Positions 43,476 through 52,713 of a stretch of 64,000 bases of DNA are shown piece by piece. A model generated the notes under the pieces. The model was not told the DNA's origin. It searched no databases and saw nothing but the letters and a program-made list of their open reading frames with translations. How positions within the stretch are numbered: position 1 is the stretch's first letter; each line of letters opens with the position of its first letter. Location: positions 1,302,001-1,366,000 of the forward strand of contig NZ_VIWO01000001.1 of the NCBI RefSeq assembly GCF_007829335.1, in the 5' to 3' direction. The stretch comes from Chitinophaga polysaccharea (lineage in GTDB: Bacteria; Bacteroidota; Bacteroidia; Chitinophagales; Chitinophagaceae). The translations under genes were made by a program, and so were the position numbers.

Positions 43476-45767
43476 ATGAAAAAAGTTGGACTGTTAGCAG
43501 CCGCTTTGTTATGCCTGCATGGCGCCTATAGCCAAACGGTGAATAAAGTGACTGAGCCTGCAGACTGGGTAAACACCCTGATGGGCACCGATTCCAAGGT
43601 AAGCCTGTCGAACGGTAATACCTATCCTGCCATTGCCCTTCCCTGGGGAATGAATTTCTGGATGCCTCAAACCAATACTATGGGTAATGGCTGGGCATAT
43701 CAATATACCGCTGATAAAATCAGGGGTTTCAAGCAAACACACCAACCTTCTCCATGGATCAATGATTATGGCCAGTTTGCCATCATGCCGGTAACCGGAT
43801 CCGTGAAGTTTGATCAGCACAAGCGTGCCAGCTGGTTTTCCCATAAGTCAGAAGTAGCCCGTCCTTATTACTATAGCGTATACCTGGCCGACCCTGACGT
43901 AACCACTGAAATTACGCCAACGGAAAGAGCCGCCCAGCTGCGCTTTACCTTCCCGGCTACCGACAGCGCCTTCATCGTGGTAGATGCGATGGACCATGGT
44001 TCTTATATTAAAATAATACCGGAACAACAGAAAATCATTGGATATACCACCAAAAACAGCGGTGGTGTACCTTCCAATTTCAAAAACTATTTTGTTATCA
44101 CTTTTGATAAACCTTTCACTGTTAGCAACACCTGGCACGACTCTGTACTGGTTAAAGGCCTGCTGGAACTGCAGGCCGATCATACCGGCGCCGTGGTTGG
44201 CTTTAAAACAAAGAGAGGCGAAAAGGTAGGTATTAAAACCGCTTCATCCTTTATCAGCTTCGAACAGGCGGAATTAAGCCTGCAGCGTGAAATTGGCGGC
44301 GACAGCTTTGATGCCACCTGCAAGAAAGCGAAAGACACCTGGAACAAGGAACTTGGCCGCCTGGCAGTGGAAGGCGGTACTACCGAACAGGTCAGCACCT
44401 TCTACTCTTCCCTGTACCGTACCATGTTGTTCCCCCGTAAATTCTACGAAATCAATGCGAAAAATGAAGTGGTACATTACAGTCCGTTCAATGGCCAGGT
44501 ATTGCCAGGTTATATGTTTACCGACAATGGTTTCTGGGATACTTTCCGGGCGGTACACCCTTTCTTTACCCTGATGTACCCTACACTCAGCGCACACATC
44601 ATGGAAGGCTTATCCAATGCCTATACAGAAAGCGGCTGGTTGCCCGAATGGGCTAGCCCCGGTCACCGCGACTGTATGGTGGGCTCCAACTCTGCTTCAC
44701 TCATCGCAGATGCTTACCTGAAAGGCATACGCGGATATGATATCAATAACCTCTACCAGGCAATACTGAAGAATTCTGAAAACGAAGGCCCTATGAGCTC
44801 TGTTGGCCGCCTGGGCGTGAAATACTACAACAGCCTGGGATATGTTCCATATGATGTAGACGTAAATGAAAATGCCGCCCGTACACTGGAATATGCCTAC
44901 GATGACTTTACCATTTTCCAGCTGGCCAAAGCGCTGAATCGCCCTAAGGAAGAAGTTGAGCGCTTTGAAAAACGTTCACAGAACTACCGCAACCTCTTCG
45001 ATCCCGAAACAAAACTGATGCGGGGTAAAAATAAAGATGGCAAATTCCAGACACCATTCAACCCATTCAAATGGGGCGACGCCTTTACGGAAGGTAACAG
45101 CTGGCACTATACCTGGTCTGTATTCCATGATGTAAAGGGTTTGTCCGATCTGATGGGTGGCAAAGATATGTTTGTCCGTATGCTGGATTCTGTATTTAAC
45201 ATGCCGCCTGTATTCGATGAAAGTTACTATGGCACTGTTATACACGAAATACGTGAAATGCAGATCATGAACATGGGGCAGTATGCACATGGCAACCAGC
45301 CTATTCAACACATGATCTACCTGTATAACTATGCAGGACAGCCGTGGAAAACACAGTACTGGGTTCGCCAGGTAATGAGCCGCCTGTATAAAGCTACTCC
45401 GGATGGATATTGTGGAGATGAAGATAATGGTCAAACCAGCGCCTGGTACGTGTTTTCGGCCATGGGCTTCTACCCGGTTTGTCCGGGCACCCAACAATAT
45501 GTACTGGGTACCCCGTTGTTCTCTAAGCTCACGATGACTTTGGAAGATGGTAAGAAAATGGTGATCAACGCACCAGGAAACAGCGAGAAAAACCTGTATG
45601 TACAAAGTGCTGCCTTAAACGGCAAGCCTTATTCGAACAACTGGATCAGCCACCAGGATCTGCAAAAGGGCGGTACCCTGGAATTTAAGATGGGCGCTGC
45701 TCCGCAGAAAACAAGAGGCACCTCTCCTGCGGCGTTCCCTTACTCTTATTCAACAGCGAACAAATAA
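43476..45767 (+). CDS. GH92 family alpha-mannosidase, secreted
   Basis: A 763-residue exported glycosidase (signal MKKVGLLAAALLCLHGAYSQ). GH92 enzymes are calcium-dependent exo-alpha-mannosidases that act by inversion. Family segments are GNTYPAIALPWGMN at the N-terminus, WDTFRAVHPFFTLMYP, the EGNSWHYTW motif carrying the likely catalytic acid Glu, and DNGQTSAWYVFSAMGFYPV with the likely base Asp. The N-terminal NTYPAIALPWG differs from the second enzyme, so the two probably have different linkage preferences. It follows the LacI gene and precedes the second GH92 gene by 167 bases. Confidence 0.94.
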   Translation: MKKVGLLAAALLCLHGAYSQTVNKVTEPADWVNTLMGTDSKVSLSNGNTYPAIALPWGMNFWMPQTNTMGNGWAYQYTADKIRGFKQTHQPSPWINDYGQFAIMPVTGSVKFDQHKRASWFSHKSEVARPYYYSVYLADPDVTTEITPTERAAQLRFTFPATDSAFIVVDAMDHGSYIKIIPEQQKIIGYTTKNSGGVPSNFKNYFVITFDKPFTVSNTWHDSVLVKGLLELQADHTGAVVGFKTKRGEKVGIKTASSFISFEQAELSLQREIGGDSFDATCKKAKDTWNKELGRLAVEGGTTEQVSTFYSSLYRTMLFPRKFYEINAKNEVVHYSPFNGQVLPGYMFTDNGFWDTFRAVHPFFTLMYPTLSAHIMEGLSNAYTESGWLPEWASPGHRDCMVGSNSASLIADAYLKGIRGYDINNLYQAILKNSENEGPMSSVGRLGVKYYNSLGYVPYDVDVNENAARTLEYAYDDFTIFQLAKALNRPKEEVERFEKRSQNYRNLFDPETKLMRGKNKDGKFQTPFNPFKWGDAFTEGNSWHYTWSVFHDVKGLSDLMGGKDMFVRMLDSVFNMPPVFDESYYGTVIHEIREMQIMNMGQYAHGNQPIQHMIYLYNYAGQPWKTQYWVRQVMSRLYKATPDGYCGDEDNGQTSAWYVFSAMGFYPVCPGTQQYVLGTPLFSKLTMTLEDGKKMVINAPGNSEKNLYVQSAALNGKPYSNNWISHQDLQKGGTLEFKMGAAPQKTRGTSPAAFPYSYSTANK

Positions 45768-45816
45768 CCAATAAATGGATATATAAACGATTTTCATTGT
45801 TCACTGAAATATTTCG

Positions 45817-45832
45817 TCCCGATTCTTCGGGA
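45817..45832. terminator. Small hairpin after the first GH92 gene
   Basis: TCCCGA (45817-45822) pairs with TCGGGA (45827-45832) around TTCT, 50 bases after the stop. It is followed by another, larger hairpin rather than a T-run. Confidence 0.35.
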
Positions 45833-45840
45833 AGTATCTC

Positions 45841-45916
45841 TTTAGCTGTCAGGTGTTAGTTTTTAGCTTTTAATACATAAAAAATCAAAGGCAAAAGCGA
45901 ATATCTGGCAGCTAAA
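45841..45916. repeat. Hairpin between the GH92 genes
   Basis: TTTAGCTGTCAG (45841-45852) pairs with CTGGCAGCTAAA (45905-45916) with one G-T wobble, followed by ATTTTT. The interior contains TAGCTTTT and AAAAGC units that can also pair. It may partly terminate transcription and so set the ratio of the two enzymes. The outer arm resembles the hairpin after purD. Confidence 0.5.
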
Positions 45917-45934
45917 ATTTTTAAAACCACTGCT

Positions 45935-48217
45935 ATGCGAAAATTATTAATACCCTTATTCCTCGTTACTGCTGTTGCTGTAAAGGCACAGGAAAACGTG
46001 ATACAATATGTGAAGCCGATTACCGGCACACAAAGAATGGGACATACCTATCCCGGCGCTACCGTGCCCTTCGGAATGGTGCAACTTAGTCCCGATACAG
46101 ATACCATTCCTTACGAAATGAATGGAAAGTATAACCCCGATGTATACAAGTACTGCGCGGGTTACCAGTATGAAGATAAAACCATTGTAGGGTTTAGTCA
46201 TACGCACTTCAGTGGAACAGGGCATTCCGACCTGGGTGATTTCCTGATTATGCCCACTACAGGCGCCTTACAGTTAAACCCCGGCACCGCCGATCACCCT
46301 GAAAGTGGCTACCGCTCTGCCTACTCTCACAGCACGGAAGTAGCTGAACCCGCCTACTATAAGGTAAAACTGGAAGACGATAATATCCTTGCAGAGCTGA
46401 CGGCCAGCAACCGAGTGGGATTTCATCAGTACACTTTCCCGGGTACCGGCCAGGCACACATCATCCTGGATATGATGCATGGTATTTACAACTACGACAA
46501 CAAAAACGTGTGGACGTTTATCCGCGTGGAAAATGATACGCTGGTAACGGGCTTCCGGCAAACTAACGGATGGGCACGTACGAGAATAGAATACTTTGCC
46601 ATGGTGTTTTCCAAGCCCATTGCACAATACGGACATGCCAACTACGCCAAAGATGTGTATAAAGGTTTCTGGAGAAAGTTTGATCAAACAAAGAACTTCC
46701 CTGAAATGGCCGGAAAACAAATCCGTGCCTATTTCGATTTTAACACCACGCCCGGCGAAAAAATAAAAATAAAATTTGCCCTCTCCCCCGTGAGCACTGA
46801 AGGCGCCCTGAAAAACCTGCAGGCGGAAATACCCGGATGGGACTTCGACCAGGTAAAGCGTGATGGACAGGCGTTATGGACAAAAGAGCTGAATAAGATT
46901 CATATTGAATCCGGTAGCCGGGAAGAAAAGGAAAATTTCTATACGGCCATGTATCATGCGTTCATCAATCCTACTACTTATATGGATGTAGATGGCGCCT
47001 ACCGCGGACTGGATATGAATATTTATAATGCCGGCGGGCATACGAACTATACCACTTTTTCGTTGTGGGATACTTATCGTGCCCTGCATCCCCTGTTTAA
47101 CATGATTCAACCCGGCCGCAACGCCGATATGATACAATCCATGCTGCACCATTATGAGCAGAGCGCACAGCATATGTTGCCCATATGGGCGCATTATGCT
47201 AATGAAAACTGGTGTATGATTGGTTATCACAGTGTATCGGTGATTGCCGACGCCATCATGAAAGATAATGCACCGTTTGATGTGAATAAAGCCCTGGATG
47301 CCTGCGTTACCACCGCCCGCCACCGTAGTTATGATGGCCTGGGATATTATATGGACCGGGGTTATATCCCGGAAGATAAAAACGGTTCGTCGGTATCTAA
47401 AACACTGGAATATGCCTATGATGACTGGTGCATTGCACAGGTAGCCAAAAAACTCAACCGGATGGACATTTATGATGAATTCATGAAGCGGTCCAGGAAC
47501 TACAGGAATGTGTTTGATGGCAATACTGGCTTCATGCGTCCCCGTTTGGACGATGGCAGTTTCAAAGCTAATTTTGATGCCCTGCAAACGCACGATCAGG
47601 GCTTTATAGAAGGCAATGCCTGGAATTATAGTCTATATGTGCCGCATAACCCGGATGATATGATCGGGATGATGGGCGGCAAGCGGCAGTTTACCGCACA
47701 CCTGGATTCATTATTTACCATGGAGCTGCCGGATAAATTTTTTGCAGAAACGGAAGATATCACCCGCGATGGCATCATCGGGAACTATGTACATGGCAAC
47801 GAACCTTCCCATCACGTAGCTTACCTCTATAACTGGACCGGCTACCCGTGGAAAACGCAGGAACGGGTGCGCATGATCCTGAAGAAGATGTATCATCCCG
47901 GCCCTGATGGCCTGGGAGGGAATGATGACTGCGGACAAATGAGTGCCTGGTATATTTTTACCACGCTGGGCTTCTACCCGGTTTGTCCCGGATCTGACCA
48001 GTATTCGCTGGGCAGCCCGGCTATTGATAAAGCCACCCTGCAATTGGAGAACGGAAAAACTTTTACCATAGATGTGAAAAACCAGGGCGATAAAAATGTG
48101 TATGTACAAAAAGTACTGTTGAATAGTACGCCATTGAACCGCTTGTATATTACACACGCCGATATCATGAATGGAGGGACGCTTACTTTTTATATGAGTA
48201 ACAAACCTAAAAAGTAG
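45935..48217 (+). CDS. GH92 family alpha-mannosidase, secreted
   Basis: A 760-residue second GH92 enzyme with signal MRKLLIPLFLVTAVAVKAQ. It has the canonical N-terminal domain motif GHTYPGATVPFGMVQLSPDT, the SHTHFSGTGHSDLGDF segment, FSLWDTYRALHPLFN, EGNAWNYS (likely acid Glu), GNEPSHHVAYLYN and DDCGQMSAWYIFTTLGFYPV (likely base Asp). It is closer to the typical Bacteroides GH92 pattern than its neighbour. The gene ends 21 bases before a strong terminator. No SusC/SusD transport pair accompanies the two enzymes, although a SusC relic follows. Confidence 0.95.
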   Translation: MRKLLIPLFLVTAVAVKAQENVIQYVKPITGTQRMGHTYPGATVPFGMVQLSPDTDTIPYEMNGKYNPDVYKYCAGYQYEDKTIVGFSHTHFSGTGHSDLGDFLIMPTTGALQLNPGTADHPESGYRSAYSHSTEVAEPAYYKVKLEDDNILAELTASNRVGFHQYTFPGTGQAHIILDMMHGIYNYDNKNVWTFIRVENDTLVTGFRQTNGWARTRIEYFAMVFSKPIAQYGHANYAKDVYKGFWRKFDQTKNFPEMAGKQIRAYFDFNTTPGEKIKIKFALSPVSTEGALKNLQAEIPGWDFDQVKRDGQALWTKELNKIHIESGSREEKENFYTAMYHAFINPTTYMDVDGAYRGLDMNIYNAGGHTNYTTFSLWDTYRALHPLFNMIQPGRNADMIQSMLHHYEQSAQHMLPIWAHYANENWCMIGYHSVSVIADAIMKDNAPFDVNKALDACVTTARHRSYDGLGYYMDRGYIPEDKNGSSVSKTLEYAYDDWCIAQVAKKLNRMDIYDEFMKRSRNYRNVFDGNTGFMRPRLDDGSFKANFDALQTHDQGFIEGNAWNYSLYVPHNPDDMIGMMGGKRQFTAHLDSLFTMELPDKFFAETEDITRDGIIGNYVHGNEPSHHVAYLYNWTGYPWKTQERVRMILKKMYHPGPDGLGGNDDCGQMSAWYIFTTLGFYPVCPGSDQYSLGSPAIDKATLQLENGKTFTIDVKNQGDKNVYVQKVLLNSTPLNRLYITHADIMNGGTLTFYMSNKPKK

Positions 48218-48238
48218 TGATCAATCTATAGTGCAGCA

Positions 48239-48268
48239 GCCGTCTCTACTCAGTAGAGACGGCTTTTT
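48239..48268 (+). terminator. Terminator after the second GH92 gene
   Basis: GCCGTCTCTAC (48239-48249) pairs with GTAGAGACGGC (48253-48263) around a 3-base loop, followed by TTTTTAT. A clear intrinsic terminator. Confidence 0.9.
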
Positions 48269-48276
48269 ATGCCCAG

Positions 48277-48463
48277 GTATCTGCGCAAACAGCTACTATC
48301 ACCGGTGGTAAACAAAGACGAGACCGCCGTGTCCGGCGCATCTGTATGGATAACGGGCTGTAATACAGGTGTAACATCTGAGGCTGAAGGTTCCTTTAAA
48401 GTTAAGGCGTAAGCAGGAGATGTGCTGCAGGTCACTGCTATTGGACCGGGTATGGTGGGATAA
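48277..48463 (+). pseudogene. Relic of a SusC/RagA-type TonB-dependent receptor (N-terminal domain)
   Basis: The segment starts VSAQTATITG (48277-48306), like the end of a signal peptide plus the first strand of the carboxypeptidase-regulatory-like domain. After a one-base frame change it continues VVNKDETAVSGASVWITGCN then TGVTSEAEGSFKVKA (48305-48409), an in-frame TAA, and AGDVLQVTAIGPG. This matches the SusC pattern GxVxDExGxPLxGVSVxxxGTxxGTxTDxxGxFxLxV. The plug and barrel are gone, and terminators flank the fragment at 48263 and 48475. Confidence 0.78.
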
Positions 48464-48474
48464 GAACTAAATTA

Positions 48475-48506
48475 AAAATGGGCGTCTTGTAACAGACGCC
48501 CATTTT
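48475..48506. terminator. Bidirectional terminator
   Basis: AAAATGGGCGTCT (48475-48487) pairs perfectly with AGACGCCCATTTT (48494-48506) around TGTAAC. It lies 21 bases past the stop of the - strand fusion gene ending at 48528. Confidence 0.88.
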
Positions 48507-48527
48507 AATTTAATATAAAGCCATATA

Positions 48528-51500
48528 TTAAGTATGCAGTGTAAATGAAACAATGCCCAGCTGTACTTTTTGTGCCGGGTCAGTGGCTTTAAACCGGAAA
48601 TACAGGTTGTGGTTTTTACCGTCTGCTACTGGTGTAAAGTTGAAGTTCACTTTATTGGCAGTTTTAGGCTGAGCGCCTGGTCCAATGGTTACTTCTCCTA
48701 AACGGGTACCGTTGGCATCGTCCAGGAATGCTTCCACTATATAACCTTGTTGTGGCGTTTCCTGTACCATATAGGTAAGTTCAATGCCATTTACCTCTGT
48801 AAGATCCAGTTTATTGTAGCTTACCCAACCCGCTGCAGTAGCAGGGATGAGGAATTTCATACCATCTACTGAAAATACAGATACGCCATCGGCTTTGCTG
48901 TAATCAGCAGCTGCCAGCACGGGGCTGATCAGCTCCAGTTGCGCGGCACCGGTAATGGGTTTGATACCAGGACCGCCTTTATCGGTGTAGCTGGCCAGCA
49001 TGTATAATACGCCGTTGTCTTTTACTTCAGCGCCCATGGTTGGGTTGATGCTGCCGCTAACAGGCAGGGAAGCCGCTTTGGGAGCGCCGCCGCCAACAGA
49101 ATAAATATATTCTACCAGTTGTTTTGCTTCACCAACAGACAAGCCAGGGTGCGCCGACATGGCTGTTTCACCCCATACGCCACCACCGCCGCTGATGATT
49201 TTCTTAGCCAGCATTTCAGGCGCTGCCGGATCTGCTTTATACTTTTCGGTGATTTGTTTGAAAGAAGGCCCGATTGATTTTTCGTCAGGCTTGTGACAGG
49301 TTTTACAGTCTGATACTTCCATAATGTTTTTACCGGCAATAGCGCCGGTAATAATCTGGTGGCCCTGCGGCGAAGCTGCTTTGTCGCGGCCCTGTATGTA
49401 GTCGGCCTTTACGAAAATGTTGTTGACATCGAGCTTACCGTCAGCAGAAGTACCATCTTCTTTATCACTCACATTAACGGTATAATGTACCTGCTTGCCC
49501 GGGAAGTAGAACATTTTATTACCGGTGATATCAATCTTTACATCAGGCGTTTCATTACCTGCATAAAGGTCGATAGACTTACTCTTGGTTTTAGCGCCTT
49601 TATCATCGGATACTTCCACGTACACGGGGTATTCGCCGGCTGCAGTGTAAGTAAATTGAACAGAAGGCTCAGTGGTTTCTTTTTTGGTACCATTACCAAA
49701 ATACCAGAGATAGGTGAGCTTATCACCATCGGGATCTACCGATCCATCGGCGGTTAATTTTACTTTAAAGGGCAGTCCGCCGGTGAGGCGATCTACATGG
49801 ATTTCTGCTTTTGGTGCCCTGTTGCCGCCATTGTAGTCAATACGTGACAGGCCGGCATCTGCATTTTTGCTGAACCATCCGTTACCGTATTCCAGGATAT
49901 ACAAACGACCATCAGGCCCCATCTCCATATCGATAGGTGCATTGAGTTTGGTATGCGGCATGAACTTTTCCATTTTGGAGAAGTTGCCGTTTTTATCCAT
50001 GGTAACAGCCATGATCCAGCCACGGATCCAGTCGTAGATAAACAGTTTGTCGTTATAATAATCCGGGAAGCGGGTTTCTTTCGGATAGAACTCGCTGTAG
50101 TAAACCGGTCCGGCTTCAGCGTTACGACCGCCGCTACCTACAATCGGGAATTCATCTGATTTACCATAAGGATACCAGATAAACGCAGATGTTGCGGGTG
50201 GCAGTTCTCTTAGGCCGGTGTTGTTACGGGAATCGTTGATGGGTTTAGCCGGATCGAAATAAGGGCCGCTTTCGCCGGTTTCGTAATTGTATTTGCGGTA
50301 AGGTTTATTGTTGGCAATAAACATGGGATAACCGAAGAAACCGGGTTTCTTTGCCTGGTTTATTTCATCGTACCCTCGTGGGCCCCGCGTAGAGTCATCG
50401 TTGTTGGCGTCTGGCCCTACTTCTCCCCAGTATACATATCCTGTTTTCCGGTCTACCGTCATCCTGTAAGGATTACGGGTACCCATAGCATAAATTTCAG
50501 GACGGGTATTTTTGGTGCCTTTAGGGAACAGGTTACCATCCGGGATGGTATAGGAGCCATCTGCTTCCACTTTGATACGCAGGATCTTTCCACGCAGATC
50601 GTTGGTGTTGGCGGAGCCGCGCATATCATCATATTGAAGGTGACCAGGACGGTCGTCTGTAGGACCATAGCCTTTGCTCACATATTTCTGTCCGGGTTCG
50701 TCAAATGGTGTAGTGTTATCGCCGGTAGATACGTACAGGAGTCCGCCGGGACCAAACGCAATAGAACCGCCGGTATGGCAGCAGATATCGCGCTGGGAAT
50801 AAAACTGGAGGATAACCTTTTCTGATGCCATATCCAGTTTGTTGTTTTCAAATTTGAAACGTGACAAACGATTTACGGAGGTATCTATCGGAGAGTACAT
50901 CGCGTAGATGTAGTGATTGTTTTTGAAGTCGGGGTCAGCGGCGAGGCCGATGAAACCTTCTTCTGCATTTACTTTGGGCACATCGGTATGATGATATACT
51001 TTCAGTAAGCCTACCTGCGACAATTTCTTTTCTGCATTGTTATACAGCATCAGCTCACCGCGGCGTTGTGCCACGAGGATGTCGAGGTTAGGGAGTATAG
51101 CCATTTCCGTTGGCTCGAAGAATTCGCCGGATACCAGTACATTTTTGGTAAAGCGGTCTTCAGATGGAACGCGCAGTGTTTTAGCCTGGCTGTAATCCAG
51201 TACCAGGTTTTTGCCAATGGCATATTTAATACCGCCAGCCAGGTGTTTCAGGAACAGGCTGTCGGTGTAGGATTCTTCGGTATGACCGAGGCCGGTGTAG
51301 AAAGCGCGGCCACCATCATAATCATGGTACCAGCTGATGGGGTGGTTGTTACCCATTTTACCGCCTTCATAAGATTTCTCATCTAATTTCAGCAGTACGG
51401 TGGTAGTGGTATCTACATCTTTGTAGTTGTACCATTCATCGGTATGTTCCCATTTTTCGGGGAGCCCTTCTGTAGCGGGGAATGATTTTTCAACGACGTC

Positions 51501-51941
51501 AACTATAGCTTTATGTACGCCCGGAGGGTGGTTCTGGAACCATGCGCCGGCGAGGTGGTTATACCAGCCCCATTCATATTCGGTATCTGCGGCAGCGTGA
51601 ACGCCTACGTAGCCGCCACCTGCCTGGATATATCTTTCGAAATCGGCTTCCTGGTAGTTATTGAGTACATCGCCGGTAGTATTGAGGAAAATAACGGCTG
51701 CATATTGTTGCAGGGAATCCTCATTGAATTTATCGGCATTTTCGGTGGTATCTACTTCAAAGCCGTTGGCGGCGCCTAATTTCTGGATGGCTGCAATGCC
51801 CGCAGGAATAGAGGCGTGGCGGAAGCCCATGGTTTTAGTAAACACCAGTACTTTCGGTTTCCCGGAGCGTGTTTTTTTACAGGCTGCCAGGCCTGCTGTT
51901 ACAAGGGCTAACAGCAGGAAAACTTTAATTGCATGTTTCAT
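48528..51941 (-). CDS. ThuA / PQQ-type sugar dehydrogenase / PKD / cytochrome c / CBM6-like fusion lipoprotein
   Basis: A 1137-residue envelope lipoprotein (lipidated Cys21 in GLAAC). Domains in order: ThuA-like (about 30-245, VLVFTKTMGFRHASIPAGI); glucose/sorbosone dehydrogenase-type six-bladed propeller (about 265-690, with GFIGLAADPDF, HTGGSIAFGPGG and ILRIKVEADG); PKD (about 710-795); cytochrome c with heme motif CKTCH at about 880-884 and axial-Met candidate ETAMSAHP; CBM6-like C-terminus (about 985-1137). This suggests that a bound sugar is oxidised and its electrons pass to the attached heme. It lies 7 bases downstream of a separate ThuA gene. Cofactor and substrate are inferred from family membership. 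Confidence 0.9.
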   Translation of the reverse strand: MKHAIKVFLLLALVTAGLAACKKTRSGKPKVLVFTKTMGFRHASIPAGIAAIQKLGAANGFEVDTTENADKFNEDSLQQYAAVIFLNTTGDVLNNYQEADFERYIQAGGGYVGVHAAADTEYEWGWYNHLAGAWFQNHPPGVHKAIVDVVEKSFPATEGLPEKWEHTDEWYNYKDVDTTTTVLLKLDEKSYEGGKMGNNHPISWYHDYDGGRAFYTGLGHTEESYTDSLFLKHLAGGIKYAIGKNLVLDYSQAKTLRVPSEDRFTKNVLVSGEFFEPTEMAILPNLDILVAQRRGELMLYNNAEKKLSQVGLLKVYHHTDVPKVNAEEGFIGLAADPDFKNNHYIYAMYSPIDTSVNRLSRFKFENNKLDMASEKVILQFYSQRDICCHTGGSIAFGPGGLLYVSTGDNTTPFDEPGQKYVSKGYGPTDDRPGHLQYDDMRGSANTNDLRGKILRIKVEADGSYTIPDGNLFPKGTKNTRPEIYAMGTRNPYRMTVDRKTGYVYWGEVGPDANNDDSTRGPRGYDEINQAKKPGFFGYPMFIANNKPYRKYNYETGESGPYFDPAKPINDSRNNTGLRELPPATSAFIWYPYGKSDEFPIVGSGGRNAEAGPVYYSEFYPKETRFPDYYNDKLFIYDWIRGWIMAVTMDKNGNFSKMEKFMPHTKLNAPIDMEMGPDGRLYILEYGNGWFSKNADAGLSRIDYNGGNRAPKAEIHVDRLTGGLPFKVKLTADGSVDPDGDKLTYLWYFGNGTKKETTEPSVQFTYTAAGEYPVYVEVSDDKGAKTKSKSIDLYAGNETPDVKIDITGNKMFYFPGKQVHYTVNVSDKEDGTSADGKLDVNNIFVKADYIQGRDKAASPQGHQIITGAIAGKNIMEVSDCKTCHKPDEKSIGPSFKQITEKYKADPAAPEMLAKKIISGGGGVWGETAMSAHPGLSVGEAKQLVEYIYSVGGGAPKAASLPVSGSINPTMGAEVKDNGVLYMLASYTDKGGPGIKPITGAAQLELISPVLAAADYSKADGVSVFSVDGMKFLIPATAAGWVSYNKLDLTEVNGIELTYMVQETPQQGYIVEAFLDDANGTRLGEVTIGPGAQPKTANKVNFNFTPVADGKNHNLYFRFKATDPAQKVQLGIVSFTLHT

Positions 51942-51948
51942 CAGACGG

Positions 51949-52692
51949 TTAGTTTTTGGGTTTCCAGTTACCGATGGCGTATTGGATGCCGCCCAGTAAA
52001 TGTTTCAGGTATACCGGATCCTGGTATGATTCTTTTATGTGTCCCATTTCGGTATAGAATGCGCGGCCACCTTCAAAATCGTGGTACCAGCACATGGGGT
52101 GGTTATCCCCGTTTTTACCGCCTTCGTAGGTGCTTTCATCTATTTTGATGAGTACATGTACATCGGGGTTGAGATTTTTGAAATTATACCATTCATCTTT
52201 ACGGATCCATTCATCGGGCAAGTCTTTGGTAGCAGGGTGATTGTGGTCTACTACCCTGAGCGTGGCCTGTTGCTGATGCGGGTGGCTCAGGAACCATGCG
52301 CCGGCGAGTTTGTTATACCATGGCCAGTCGTACTCGGTATCGGTAGCTGCATGTATCCCCATCCAGGCGCCGCCTTTGTGGATATAATTTTCAAAGGCTG
52401 CCTGTTGTGCATCATCAAGTACATCGCCGGTAGTGCAGCTGAAAATAACGGCTGCATACTTTTTCAGGTTAGCAGGGGTAAATGCGCTGGCATCTTCCGT
52501 TGTATCTACTTCAAACCCATTTTCTTTTCCGAGTTGCATGATGGCTAATTTGGCAGCCGGGATGCAATCATGCCGGAATCCCTTTGTTTTAGAGAAAACC
52601 AGCACTCTTTTGGCTTTGTGTTTTCCCTTTGCCTGCACGGATAAAGTGCCGGCCAGTAACAAGAGTGTAATAAACGCGGTTAATGTTTTCAT
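51949..52692 (-). CDS. Secreted ThuA-domain protein
   Basis: A 247-residue exported protein (signal MKTLTAFITLLLLAGTLSVQA) made of one ThuA domain, a glutamine-amidotransferase-like fold. ThuA proteins take part in trehalose/keto-sugar use in rhizobia (established for that family). Segments RVLVFSKTKGFRHDCIPAA, GIHAATDTEYDWPWYNKLAG and WYHDFEGGRAFYTEMGH are near-identical to the N-terminal domain of the downstream fusion protein, so the two arose by tandem duplication. It is preceded by a long hairpin repeat that separates it from the DUF1080 gene. Confidence 0.88.
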   Translation of the reverse strand: MKTLTAFITLLLLAGTLSVQAKGKHKAKRVLVFSKTKGFRHDCIPAAKLAIMQLGKENGFEVDTTEDASAFTPANLKKYAAVIFSCTTGDVLDDAQQAAFENYIHKGGAWMGIHAATDTEYDWPWYNKLAGAWFLSHPHQQQATLRVVDHNHPATKDLPDEWIRKDEWYNFKNLNPDVHVLIKIDESTYEGGKNGDNHPMCWYHDFEGGRAFYTEMGHIKESYQDPVYLKHLLGGIQYAIGNWKPKN

Positions 52693-52713
52693 TGTTATTA
52701 TTTTACGTGGATG

